A DNA stretch of 64,000 nt from Amblyomma americanum (GCF_052857255.1 NC_135505.1:132395967-132459966), one strand, 5' to 3'; numbered from the stretch's first letter, positions 20,256 through 30,999 are shown. Notes: generated from the letters alone by a model not told the origin. Made by a program: numbers and translations.

Positions 20256-21383
20256 ACAAGTATTTTTCTCGTTTAGCCTCCGGCGAAACGTGGTCGCCGC
20301 GGCGGTCATGTCCAACATTCTTGGAGAAAAACTGAATATTGAAAAAGTTTAAGGCACCTTTATATAAATATTTAGGGCAATTGTCCTTTCTTCAGATGTG
20401 TAGCAAAATTTTTATTTAGAAGTTTTTCGTCGCTGGCATTGAGCAGCTAAATGTGGCGTATAAAACCAATGGAGACGGTTTTTGGTGATAGCACAAACGT
20501 TAAAAGCGAAAAATGCAAATCTGTTGATGGAAGATCTGTAGATATATTTATTGAATGTTCAAGCGAAATCTTGCAACATATAAAAAAAAACTGCGTTCGT
20601 AAAATCTTTCCCATTAACAAAAATGCTTTTTTTCCAAAATGGTTGTGTGAGCACATTTCACGTCCTCGTGCTCAGCAGTTGAGGGCGCTAACCCCGTAGC
20701 CGCCGCGGCAAGTGCCGCTTAGAGCAAGCTAGCGTTGCGGTGCTTTATATAGCAAGATGAGCCCAACGAGTGTACCGAGAGAGGACCTACGCGTTGCCTA
20801 GTACGCAAACAGAATCGGTTGAACGTAGCGGCACTTAAAGCAATGGGCGATCTGGGTGATCAGCGCCAACGACGTGCCGAAGAAGAAGTGCCAGCATGGC
20901 CCATACAGAATGCTGGGGCCTTCGCCTCGGCTCGACGCCGCCATCGCCGCAGCAGCTCCGTCGATTGCCCAGTCCACGGAGTTGCAAAAAACGTGGTAGT
21001 GGTCGTGCCGTCGACCGCGACCGGGATGTGTAGCTCAAGCTGACGCCACCTCCGCCACTTCGGATGCCGGCGCTGTTCACTCGGGCCGCCATGCGCCAAA
21101 AGTGGTGAAGGTAGCCAAACGCGCTATTTTTTGCTGTCAAAAGAAGTGTACAATGATACGACCTCCGAGACTCGAGTAAGACTGGCACAATCTCTGAGCC
21201 GACCTAGAATGCACTGCGCCTTTCTTGCAATGCATTTCATGCCTTCGTGTGCTCTGGATGACAAGAAAGGCTGCGAATTCTTAGCATTTCCGCTCCATCG
21301 AAATCTGTTAGCCAGGCTACCAGATAAGCTATCCATGGAGCGAGAAATGGGACCTTCGTCCGAATCTTGTGTAAAGTTGGTTA
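20256..21383. other. Intergenic, nothing recognised
   Basis: About 1.1 kb, GC-rich around 20820-21110, with overlapping open stretches on both strands that show no known motif. Confidence 0.4.
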
Positions 21384-21615
21384 GATTTATGAGCTTTAAC
21401 GTCCCAAAGTGACTCACGCTATGATGGACGCCACAGTGAAGGGCTCCGTATAATTTCGACCGCCTGGACTATGCTAACTTGCCCTCGCGTCGCATGGTAC
21501 GCGGCTCTCTATCATTTCGTTTGCATCGAAATGCGACCGCAGCGGCCACGATCGAACTACGCAGCGCCTTTCGGGTCAGCAACCGAGCCCCATAACCACT
21601 GACCCACCGCGGCAG
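21384..21615 (-). mobile_element. Ruka-type SINE, minus, near full length
   Basis: TTTAACGTCCCAAAGTGACTC, then GGGCTCCG, then an inverted tRNA head ending CCACTGACCCACCGCGGCAG at about 21615. Confidence 0.88.
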
Positions 21616-21754
21616 AACCTAATAATATTCATCAACGCCTATGAGAGATGGAAATCGGACTAAGAATGAATTGTTATAAGGGTAAGAAAGGCGCGAAAGT
21701 ATTGGGGCGACATCAATCACTCACTGTTGGCGTAGCGAGGAGGGCACCTTATAT

Positions 21755-22010
21755 ATAGAGGAGAGGAAATGGGGCAGCAACTGTCTCACTCCTCGATGGA
21801 CACCTCAACTGCGTCGCGAGGGAGGAGGAACAAACTTTTATTTGTCTTATGACAAAGAGGGTAGGGGTTAGGTGTAAGGCTTAGACAGGTGCGTGTGAGG
21901 GAAAGGACTGTGGGAGCGAAAGAGGAAAGACGGAGAAAGAGGTGCCGTAGTGGAGGTCTCCGGAATAATTGGGACCACCTTGGGATCTTTAGCGTGCCCT
22001 GACTTTACAT
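21755..22010 (-). mobile_element. SINE (pyrimidine-tailed type), minus, partial
   Basis: GAGGAAATGGGGCAGCAACT, then AAGACGGAGAAAGAGGTGCC, GGAGGTCTCCGGAATAAT and GATCTTTAGCGTGCCCTGAC. The head is missing and a short unrelated insertion (about 21825-21890) interrupts it. Confidence 0.7.
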
Positions 22011-22098
22011 AACACACGGGGCCAAGTTGCTCGCGCTTTCCCCCTATTGTCATGCTCTCTGAGGCTCACGAGTAGCAGTGAAGGGTGCCCCGATAGGG

Positions 22099-22275
22099 TT
22101 TATGTGTTTAGGGGGTTTAACGTCCCAAAGCGACTGCCGCAGTGGAAGGCTCCAGAAATTTCGACCAACTGCGGATCTTTAACGACAGGTGGTCGAAATT
22201 TCCGGAGCCCTTCACTATGGCGGCCCGCATAGCCTGAGTCGCTTTGGAATGTTAAACCCCATAAACCCATAAAAC
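22099..22275. mobile_element. Two Ruka 3' fragments head to head
   Basis: 22099-22185 is a minus-strand Ruka tail (GGGGGTTTAACGTCCCAAAG to GATCTTTAACG). It is directly followed by a plus-strand copy (GGTGGTCGAAATTTCCGGAG to GTTAAACCCCATAAACCC), giving an inverted repeat of about 85-bp arms. Confidence 0.85.
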
Positions 22276-22502
22276 CTATCAGGGCACTCTACGCTGCTAT
22301 TGTTGAGCCTCAGAGCGCATGGACAAGGGTGGAAAGCTGGAGCAACTTCCTTCTACATTGCAGCCGAATTTTTGATGTCTTGTTTACAAATGGGCCTACT
22401 GGCGACAGCCGGATTCAAGTGTCCTGGGTCCGGTTGTCGCCCCGATAGGTGAGCCTATTATTAATGTACTCGTCTCATAGTACGTGGCTATTAAGATAAC
22501 TT

Positions 22503-22508
22503 TTTATT
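22503..22508 (-). other. ML3 polyadenylation signal
   Basis: TTTATT on plus gives AATAAA on minus, 80 bases after the ML3 stop. Confidence 0.65.
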
Positions 22509-22587
22509 GGAGCCTTCGCCTGCCAGCGGCTGGAAATCATTGGCGGCTCTCGTGGGAGTGTCGCCATGGCTCCTGTAAGCCGCGTTT

Positions 22588-22707
22588 TTAAGCCTCCTCG
22601 AGCCTATTGGAGCCAGCGACTCCAATGTACACCTTTAACAACGTGCAGCCAATCACTGCTTCACCTTCGGTCGCCTTTAGCTTGATAGTCACTGTAGTCG
22701 GGGCCTT
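22588..22707 (-). CDS. ML3 exon 4 (terminal)
   Basis: Forty codons including TAA, after an acceptor reading atttcag on minus. KAPTTVTIKLK and EAVIGCTLLKV match ML5; the tail GVAGSNRLEEA is longer than in other copies. Confidence 0.87.
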   Translation of the reverse strand, partial: KAPTTVTIKLKATEGEAVIGCTLLKVYIGVAGSNRLEEA

Positions 22708-25700
22708 CTGAAATGGGACAAATAAAATTCGGCAAAAAAACTATATATGCTGCATTTTCTTATGTTCCGAAGCTGTTTTCTCAATGAAAACTCAACTATA
22801 GTGCCCTTCAGTTAAATATTTCACCACATGAGTCAAGAAGGAAGTTACAGCACGAGACATCACTTACCAAGTGCACTTTATAACTTCTTTTTGTAGTTTA
22901 AAAGTGATCCTTTCTTCCAGAGTGAAATGGCCGCACTGTTATGTCCAGTAGAGACTTCAAAAGTAGACGGTGTTACTGGCTTCGCGAAAACAGCTCTTTG
23001 CACGTCTAAAACGGCCCCGCCGCGGTGGCTCAGTGGTTAGGGCGCTCGACTACTGATCCGGAGTTTCCGGGTTCGAACCCGACCGCGGCGGCTGCGTCTT
23101 TATGGAGGAAAAACGCTAAGGCGCCCGTGTGCTGTGCGATGTCAGTGCCCGTTAAAGATCCCCAGGTGGTCGAAATTATTCCGGAGCCCTCCACTACGGC
23201 ACCTCTTCTTCCTTTCTTCTTTCACTCCCTCCTTTATCCCTTCCCTTACGGCTCGGTTCAGGTGTCCAATGATATATGAGACAGATACTGCGCCATTTCC
23301 TCCCCCCCCCCAAAAAAAAACAACAACAATTATTCACGTCTAAAACGCTTTGAAAAGTTGAGCGCACAATTGTGGACGCAGTGTAGCGAATGGATAAGAT
23401 AATAAAAAAGCACCCTCATTTTCAGTGTGTACTACTAAACTCAACTTCAAATTGTCATTAGGTTGTGATTACGTTACAAGGCCACGTGCCCTGTCTCGAC
23501 CGATAAGGGTGCTCATAAGGGCAGGTTGTGACGACGTTCCAAGGACACGTGACGTTTCTCGACCAACCAGCGAACTTCCTGGCATCGGAGGGTGGATCTC
23601 GCTGCCAACGTAACAATTGCGTAAAAGAATGCATGCACGAAGACGCCATCTGTCAGGAGATTGGCGCATTATTAAGCCCAATGTAAACGGTGTTAATCTT
23701 TTTACTTCTTCATGAAGAGCCGGCCCTATGATATACTTACTTCAATCGCCATCTGTATGAATGAGTGCAGGAGGACGCTATGGCTCACTGGCGCTGTGAT
23801 CTCCGGAACTGGGCACTTGTTGTCCCATGGTTGACCCAAAAGCTGTTCAACTCTAGAGGATCCACCGCAGAGACTGTAAGCGCTTAAAAGATGAAGGAGT
23901 TGTACACTCAGCTTTCGAAGAAAATGTATCACAGCGTGCTTGCGTGCTTGACGCAAGTAAAAAAAAAATTCGTCAATTCTCGCATAGCTGGCACAAAGAG
24001 GTGTAAAGCAAACTTTATTACAGGTTAAGACAAATTTGATTATATTATTTGATTACGATAGTCACTGGTTATTTATTTATTTGTAGATACTGCAATTACC
24101 ACACGGTGATTTTAGCAGGTTTAAAGAAGGTTTAAAGCTGGTTTAATTTTTAGCACAATAAATACACAAGGCACAGTGAGGAAAACAGGGTAATAGTTAA
24201 ATAATACTTTCGGTGAGTAGCGTGTCCCGATTATAGCTTGATGATATGCTTGTTTAAGCTTTGTACAGATGTGCTGCCAGCCTTGGAAGCTTTAAGCAGG
24301 CAGCGTGTTCTAAGCTTTAAGCAGCTTTAAATCTTTCCAGCTGGATAACCACGTTAAACCTGTCCTTAAAAAATTGTCAGTAACGCAAACGCCACTGTCT
24401 TCGTAATTCTCCTCAGTTAAATGCATTGCCTAGTTGTCCGAATAAATGTTGGCGGTTATGTAAATAAACCTTCAGAAGATAAACAAAAATTTTGTCAAAT
24501 CGTGTAAACACTTGCTCAAATTCATATGGTCGTTATAGACACCTTTCTTTTGGACAGGAAATTATATGCGAAACGCTTTTTTCTGTCTATTGTCGCCACC
24601 ATCGACCGCCAGTTTTTCTGTGCTCTTTTCGCTAACATTGCTTTGCATAATTAGCAGACAGAGATAATTAGACAGAAATAACAAGACGACAAATGAATAG
24701 CCGAATCTTGAGGGGAATCCTCTAAGGTGGAGCTTGTTTTTTACGGGAACACTTGCACGCCAGCATGCACCCAAGGGGAGCCATACGGCTACGGAGGAAA
24801 GCTGTAGAGCTTCCGTAGAAACTTCTAAGTCAAAAATTCGTCCTTGTCCGAGGTTCGAACCCGGGATCGCCGTCTCACCTGGGCAGTGGCTCTACCTACA
24901 AAGCTAACTGGGGCGGCTAGCAAATCGTAGAGTGAGAGCGAATTGATCTAAAACTCTATGTGGAAATGGTAGAGCTTAAAGAGTTGGTGGGGTGACTTCC
25001 CCGGTAAGGCTGTGGTCCCGGGCGCGAACCCCGTGTCAGGACGAGCTTTTTTTGAAATGCGAAGTTTCTGTGCAAGGGGTATATCTTTCCTCTGAAGCTG
25101 TACGGCTGCGCTTGGCCGCATGCTAATGAGTAATTGCTGCCTTTTTTGATAAAAATAAATATTGATGCTAATCATTATTGGGCAATGAAAGAAAAGCAGT
25201 CAGATCAAAAGTAATACGAAGGCAATATAGTGTGGTTAGCCTGCACTGTGAACTTTAGAACCGCAACTGAGATATATAACTAAAGAAGAACAAACGTAAC
25301 AAATGTATCCGACCAATACACACTTAAGGGATGATATTGTAGCAGAAATTAGGTAGTGTAAACGGGCTTGGGTGTGCGTTGAACTGCGAACACTTAATCA
25401 GCAGCCTGTTACGTGGCGGAAGTGTTAAAAAGGTGGGAAGAAACGTTTACGAGGGCGGCAAGATGACTGTTGAGTGGGATATCATGGGAAAGTTGCTTCT
25501 GAATGGACGAAAGGGGTGCAGAAAAAAAGGACTCCGTGGACAAAATAACACAGACAAGTATACTTTGTGTTCTTATTCCTTTATCCTAGTCGTTTTATTT
25601 TGGACGCAGTAGACAAAATTACAAAGAGACGTGCACTTTGTGTTCTTGTTCCTTTATCCTAGTCGTTTTGTGTTGGACGCAGATGAGAAAATAACACAGA

Positions 25701-28700
25701 AAAGCACACTTTGTGTTCTTGTTCCTTGCGTTTGTGTTGGATGCAAAAGTTAAAATAACAGACAAGTACACTTTGTGTTCTAGTTCCCTTATCCTAGTCG
25801 TTTTTGTAGGACGGAAAAGACAAAATAACACAGAAGTTCACATATTGTGTTCTGGTTCTTTTATCCTATTCATTTGCGTTGGATGCAGTAGAAAAAAATA
25901 ATAGTGAGAAGTACACTTTGTGTTCTTCTTTCGATATCCTAGTTTGCGCTGTTTTGCTTGCGTCACTTGAAAGCTCGAAAAATTTGATGGTCTACGCCCA
26001 TACGAAAATTTCTTTAGACAGGCGATAGAGTGTCTATAGACTCCAGTCTATAAAGTCTGTAGACTATCAAAAACCCACAGATAACAGTCTATAGGCAATA
26101 CAAATCCTATAGACAGTCTATAGACATTCTATAGATTTATGGCCATACACATTTAGTCGACATTTGGCTATATACAGTTTATAGACTATGAACAGACAAA
26201 AAGAAATATCTATCGGAAGGCAATACAGTCTATGAGAACTGTATAGACTTTATAGACCATTTGTGTAAGGCCGGTGCCCGAAGCTAGCGGATGGCATGGC
26301 TAGAGGGAGATCAAAGCGACGGACCGTGGTTCTGCAATATGCCTGAGTGATGTGTCTTAATGACAGTGACTATATAAGTAACTCGGTATTAACTCAATAG
26401 AGTAACTCAGCGTGTAGAAAAGATACGTACCACGAACCGATGGTGCCGTAGCAGCGAATCTCCTTGCCACCAGAAGTTAAAATTTTGACTTCAAGCTTGA
26501 GATCAGGCCGCAGATTCTGGGAAGTTATCAGTGTGAAGTTCGTTGTCATTATTTCTCCAATTTCTGCATTCCAGATGGTAACATTACTAATGTCTATTTT
26601 CTTATCACCTGCGTTGTAGAGAACAAAACATCACACATTGTTATCAAAGTGCACTGTTCAGCGACAAATATAATACGACTGTTGTAAACAAATGTATCAG
26701 GCCTTTAATGATCACTGCTACTGTGGACCACTCGAAATACTTTGGTTCCGGTTAACAGCATTCGTCTTGCCACTGTAGCAATGCATCGTACTTAGTTAGC
26801 CCCAGATGCCACCTAAACATTACGAAGGAAGGATAGTTGGCAGCCATATCTTGCTGAGCTGACCTTAAGAATTGACCTAAGACAGCCCCAGAATGAAGAA
26901 CGCGGCATCAGTTTTTTCAACAGGGCATTCTATACTCTAAAAATAGAGGGGGTTTTACTCCTCTTTAACGATTTATTACAACCAATAATTGGGCAGCAAT
27001 ATGGATAACTTCTGCCATGTACCACATTCTTTTTTCTCGTGGATGGCTTCAATCACTGCAACGCATTTATATTATGCATGACAGATGCCAGTAAGATATG
27101 TGCTTCAAGCTTCACATCCGGTAGTCAACGCCCAAGATCTCCAGAGACTTAATGTGTGAGCGCAGAACAAAGCCGAAACCTTCTTCCTGCAACAAGCGCA
27201 TGGTCTTTCCTTGGTCTTCTCTACGATGAAGCTTACTGGCATATATGTAGTAGTAACTGTGGGCCAGCTGCTCGACAATTGAAGTAAACCTGGACGATCT
27301 TTATCATCTCATAGAGTGATGAACCAGGTGATTTTGTGACATGGAAAGCCTTCTGGCAATTAGATTTCTGAGCGCCGATGTGGCCGTAGCATGCATGACG
27401 AAGAGAAATAGCTGTCTGATAGAAGAATCGTTCAAGGAAAGTCGTCAAATGTGTCGTTCCTAGCATTACAAGTTCGCGCAACTTGAATTTAGTCGAGAGC
27501 AACGAATCTTTCTATCTTGCTATCTCCTTTTGGAGTAGGTTGCTTACCGTAAAAAGTCTACATTCCTTGCAGGATGTTGTCTTGAACTGTCTGAATTCTT
27601 GAATCTTTTGAATATAGATTGTAGTTATTTTTCAACCCTAGTCTAAAGTAAAGCACTAGAGCAATATGCGACAGGCGAAGTTTGCTACCCTTGAATAAGT
27701 TTCTAAATATCATTTCCTTCTCCTCGTTTCTTATTATTTTTCCAGTTCCCAGCTAAGCACCCACCAGTCACGGCAGCTATAAAGGACGCGCATTTTGCCT
27801 CAGAACAAATATGAGGCGTTAATTACCCGAAACATCCTAAAGGTGAAATCCTTTATGGTAAACGTCTTTGACCCAAAGACCTTCAACCTAAAGCCATTTG
27901 ACCTAAAGGTAATTGGGCGTCTATGTATACAATAGGTGCTCTGTTAACTCTGAAATTTTCAGCCAGCAATTTGAGACCATGGTGATGTCATTAGAATATT
28001 TGGAACGTTTCGTCTGGGCAACAACGCCGGGTTTCATGGCCACTGAACCATGGAATGCTTTCGTATCAAATAACTACATTTGCTTTTATAAGCAGTTTTA
28101 CTCGAGACGCAACATCCTTACATCCTTTTAAAAGTTTCCTGATTCTGATCACAGTCCACATTATTTCTTAGTATGATTTGTGAGCCAAAAAAGATGGCAA
28201 GCGTCATGGACGTAGCAAATAAAAACACTGAGGCAAAGCTATACCATTGTTCTCTGTTTTTTTCTGGCCTCCTTGCCGTCACTCCTGGCTTTTGGCCAAG
28301 CAGTGGGAACTAGCCCGACAACTCACTGCTGTTACCTTTGAAGTGTTCATCCTAAACCTTACTCACCTCATTTGTAGGGGGCTACATTAAGGTATGATGC
28401 TATAATGGCGATATTCGTGGTACATATTCCTTAACCCTAACATTAGACAGCTACCGGTAGAGTAGAGGTTAGGAGCATTTTTGTAATTTCAAAACTGCGC
28501 GAAGAAACAGGACAGAGCAAGGAGGAGGAGAAGGAGGAGGGACTTTAATGGAGCAGGAGGACAGAGCAAGGGACACAGACACAACGTAAGGCACCAACTA
28601 GCCCGCCAGAAATTACTTCTAAACAACACTTGTCAACACGTTACTCACTTGGACAGGAGGCGAGCTCCGGCGTCTGAACGAAGCCTGCGGCTACCGAACT

Positions 28701-28736
28701 TCCGAAGAGGGCGAAGAACATCACAGCGGAAAGCAT
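22588..28736 (-). CDS. ML3: ML-domain secreted lipid-binding protein (4 exons, minus strand)
   Basis: Predicted 175-residue secreted ML-domain protein. Exons 28736-28649, 26608-26431, 23882-23741 and 22707-22588 have lengths 88, 178, 142 and 120, with phases 1, 2, 0 and GT-AG introns. Exon 1: signal peptide MLSAVMFFALFGSSVAAG, then FVQTPELASC. Exon 2: DKKIDISNVTIWNAEIGE, an NFT sequon at N53, and KEIRC. The second intron splits the TG|C codon of C89, giving C-A-Y-S-L-C. Exon 3: LLGQPWDNKCPVP. Exon 4: KAPTTVTIKLKATEG and VIGC. Cysteines 28, 82, 89, 94, 112 and 157 coincide exactly with ML4. In mite group-2 allergens C28-C157 and C89-C94 correspond to known disulfides; C82-C112 is inferred. It is the only copy on the minus strand. 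TATA-like box 80 bp before ATG and AATAAA 80 bp after the stop support an active gene. Confidence 0.88.
23018..23300 (+). mobile_element. SINE (pyrimidine-tailed type), full length
   Basis: tRNA-like head with GGTGGCTCAGTGGTTAGGGC and GGTTCGAACCC, core TGCTGTGCGATGTCAGTGCC and GGTCGAAATTATTCCGGAGC, then CTTCTTCCTTTCTTCTTTCA and CCTTACGGCTCGG, ending GCGCCATTTCC before a C and A run. Best reference copy of this subfamily here; inside ML3 intron 3. Confidence 0.92.
23741..23882 (-). CDS. ML3 exon 3
   Basis: 142 bases; minus strand ...ttttaag acceptor, C then GCT TAC AGT CTC TGC, LLGQPWDNKCPVPEITAPV, FIQMAIE, and a gtaagt donor. Confidence 0.9.
24775..25145. repeat. Inverted pair of tRNA-like repeats
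   Basis: The left half carries GAGGTTCGAACCCGGGATCG (near 24850). The right half, read inverted, carries GGGGTTCGCGCCCGGGACCA (near 25030), with matching flanks such as GGAAAGCTGTAGAG against its diverged inverse. It is either a foldback SINE dimer or two insertions. A related single copy lies at 54765-54935. Confidence 0.7.
25545..25950. repeat. Minisatellite, six units of 62-75 bp
   Basis: The mark ACTTTGTGTTCT (or a variant) recurs at 25562, 25635, 25708, 25770, 25840 and 25915, each followed by TTATCCTAGTCGTTTT or its remains, then GTTGGACGCAG and AAAATAACACAG. Confidence 0.95.
26010..26270. repeat. Cluster of GTCTATAGAC palindromes and half-sites
   Basis: Perfect decamers GTCTATAGAC at 26032-26041 and 26116-26125, with more than ten nearby variants (CTATAGAC, TCTATAGG, TATAGACT). 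No constant period. Confidence 0.8.
26431..26608 (-). CDS. ML3 exon 2
   Basis: 178 bases after acaacgcag, phase 1, ending TG before gtacgt. DKKIDISNVTIWNAEIGE, then MTTNFTLITSQN, LKLEVKILTSGGKEIRCYG. Confidence 0.9.
26609..28648 (-). other. ML3 intron 1
   Basis: About 2 kb. Contains a short TTTGACCTAAAGG-type repetition at 27860-27915 and a GGAGGAGGAGAAGGAGGAGG run near 28521. No exon is seen. Confidence 0.5.
28649..28736 (-). CDS. ML3 exon 1 (signal peptide)
   Basis: ATG at 28736; 29 codons plus one base to a gtgagt donor at 28648. Hydrophobic MLSAVMFFALFGSSVAAG, then VQTPELASCP, nearly the same as ML4 and ML5. Confidence 0.9.
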
Positions 28737-28737
28737 G

Positions 28738-28960
28738 GCTCCAGTGGCTCCGTTCTGCAGTTCTCCGCAAGTTAAACCCGTCTGGGTGACATGCACAGCA
28801 CTGCTTCATTTTATTTGGAAACCGTGCCTCTCGCAAGGGGCGCCGAGGAACCCCAGTGCGTCTTGAATAACGCGAATAAGAGGGCGTTAACTCACAGCAG
28901 CGCCGACACGCGTTGCAGAACTCTGTGTGGTCGTGGTGAAGTGTTTTCGTGCCGTTTCCG
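28738..28960 (-). promoter_or_regulatory. Conserved upstream block of ML3 (shared with ML5)
   Basis: Read on minus, this block carries GTTCTGCAACGCGTGT, GAGTTAACGCC, GTTCCTCGG, CACGG, AGTGCT and GTGCATGTCACCCAGACGGG in the same order as 49622-49832 before ML5. The likeness extends about 200 bp above the start codon. Confidence 0.7.
28809..28816 (-). promoter_or_regulatory. TATA-like box of ML3
   Basis: Plus TTTTATTT reads AAATAAAA on minus, 80 bp before ATG. It occupies the same place as ATATAAAA in ML5 and lies in an upstream block that aligns between the two genes. Confidence 0.6.
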
Positions 28961-29280
28961 AACCCATGCACCAGTCTTGCCACATACGGCGATGACGCTC
29001 CCTTAGACAACAAACTTGGAGTGCGTTGCTAGGGCATCGCAAAGCATACATGCAAGGTATCCGGTAACCTGGTCATATCCAATTTAGATTTGGTAAATTA
29101 AAACTGAAGCGGGTTATGTATTTGGCAATGTTTGATTTCACTTCTGTTTCATATGGGGCTGTGAAGTTACTCGTGTCACATACAGGAGTAGGGGAAACAA
29201 ACTACCAATCACAGGCAAGGCCGGTCTGATCGCCGCAACGCCGCTACACTCCAAAACAGAAAGGAGTAAAAAGAGAGTAA

Positions 29281-29630
29281 GCTGTCCTGCAGCACTCCCT
29301 TTTATAAGAGAGCATGATGTCCTATAAAGGGAAGTGCACTAGAGCATACTCCTTTTCAAGCTATCCTGCAGCACTCCCTTTTATAAGAGAGCATGATGTC
29401 CTATAAAGGGAAGTGCACTAGAGCATACTCCTTTTCAAGCTATCCTGCAGCACTCGCTTTTATAAGAGAGCATGATGTCCTCCAGGGCACTCTCTTTTAT
29501 AAAGGGAAGTGCGCTAGAGCATACTCCTTTTCAAGCTGTCCTGCAGCACTCCCTTTTATAAGAGAGCATGATGTCCTCCAGCGCACTCTCTTTTATAAAG
29601 GTAAGTGCGCTAGAGCATACTCCTTTTCAA
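29281..29630. repeat. Two-period tandem repeat: two 79-bp then two 96-bp units
   Basis: Units start at 29281, 29360, 29439 and 29535 with CCTGCAGCACTC and end CATACTCCTTTTCAA. The 96-bp units differ by an inserted segment (CTCCAG, GCACTCTCTTTTATAAAGG) in place of CTATAAAGG. Confidence 0.95.
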
Positions 29631-29666
29631 CCCCAATATAGGCGTATTGTTTAAAGTGAGTCACCT

Positions 29667-29685
29667 CCCCCCCCCCCCCCCCCCC
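29667..29685. repeat. Poly-C run, 19 bases
   Basis: Nineteen C in a row. A second run of 19 C lies at 29794-29812, with related sequence around both. Confidence 0.9.
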
Positions 29686-29793
29686 GCATCTAGTGCGGTC
29701 GTGTCCCCGAGTACTGAGACCACTTTTTTCTACAACCATCCTCAGTTTCTATTCCAGATCGGAAGGAGGACGTCACAATCAATGTGACGTCAA

Positions 29794-29812
29794 CCCCCCC
29801 CCCCCCCCCCCC
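29794..29812. repeat. Poly-C run, 19 bases (second)
   Basis: Follows GTGACGTCAA. Length in the real genome is uncertain because such runs are error-prone. Confidence 0.85.
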
Positions 29813-30885
29813 AAAGCCATACGTCATTATTTTAACTTCAATTCTTGCCCCATAGGCGGGTACTGGAGAAATGGAACTGCTATGTACTTTCCGGTTGGAG
29901 GATAAAGTTAGGCTGCTTTTCCTGCCCTCAGAGCACTCGCCAAATGCACTCTATACCATTGATACTGTCCATACAATTTCACAGTTGTGATCCGGGTCTT
30001 CGGTCCTCACTTGCCCAGGGTAGATGTATTAATTCCTTACCACTTCCAATACATCACTGCGTGCTGTAAACTGCTGTCCACTTTACAGTCTCTTCAACGT
30101 CGCTTTATTTTGTTCTGTAGTACTTTACGAAAGAAAAGGGTGTAAATGCCCATGTTTCACACTAAAGACATCGCAAATAATTGCACACAAAGCTTCTAAA
30201 TCGGGATTTGCGCCTTTTAGTATTTCGGAAACGTGTAGATAGATGCGTTTCAGGCTGGAATTATTCACTGAGACATGGCTCATATATTATCGTGTTCCAG
30301 CTGTGCAAGGACTGAAAATGGCCGAGGAGTGACTGCACACATGGCGCATGAGAGAAATGGGTTTCAGTTTTTTCAAAATTGCTTTGAAACAACCGCTCAT
30401 CCGTGGCTACTCTGGCGGCTGGAATTGTTAATAAAATGCTCTTTCACTGAACAAGATGCCATACGAAGGGTTTCAGTTTTGGAAGGCATATAGTTAGGCC
30501 AGTTGCTCTTCGTCCATCTTCGAGAACCAATTGCGGTACACCGAGACGGAGATAGACAGCGAAGGCAAGCTGAAGATGAAGAAGAAAAGGTCGTCCAGCG
30601 GTGTGTGTTTAAAGTTCCACAAGAAAAATGGTCTTCATATCTTGGGTCAGAGTAGACGTAAGCATTATTTGTTTTTGCAGTACCGGTGTTGCACATTCTA
30701 GAGACTACAGCTCGCTGCAACTCCCGTTGCAACATTCAAGGTTCCGTCTCGACCAAACGCAAACATCCGTCCGCAGCGCCGCTCAGGCGTTAAAGCGGAA
30801 CGCACAGGATCCCTGCTTCCCGCTGCCTTTACGGCTAGGCTAATGCCAGTCTTTTTCTTCTCACTGTTCACAACGGGTTGCGCCC
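29813..30885. other. Intergenic ML3-ML4, nothing recognised
   Basis: About 1.1 kb of unique-looking sequence. No splice-flanked ML exon or transposon frame is seen. Confidence 0.4.
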
Positions 30886-30988
30886 CGCACCGCACCGCAC
30901 CGCACCGCACTGCACGGCACCGCATGGCACCGCACGGCACCGCATTGCACCGCACCGCACCGCACCGCACCGCACCACCACCACCACC
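30886..30988. repeat. CCGCA pentamer array
   Basis: About 17 copies of CCGCA with variants (CTGCA, ATGGCA, ACGGCA, ATTGCA), passing into ACC trinucleotides. Confidence 0.93.
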
Positions 30989-30999
30989 TCCTCTTTAAA

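Larger units (their letters stand above)
23883..26430 (-). other. ML3 intron 2
   Basis: 2.5 kb holding an inverted tRNA-like repeat (24775-25145), a 62-75-bp minisatellite (25545-25950) and a TCTATAGA-rich stretch (26010-26270). No extra exon is seen. Confidence 0.55.

Noticed and set aside
23018..23100. tRNA-like segments with A and B boxes (also at 12689, 34985, 35944, 37180, 55420)
   Set aside because: They are the heads of SINEs, followed by the shared SINE core, and are not functional tRNA genes.
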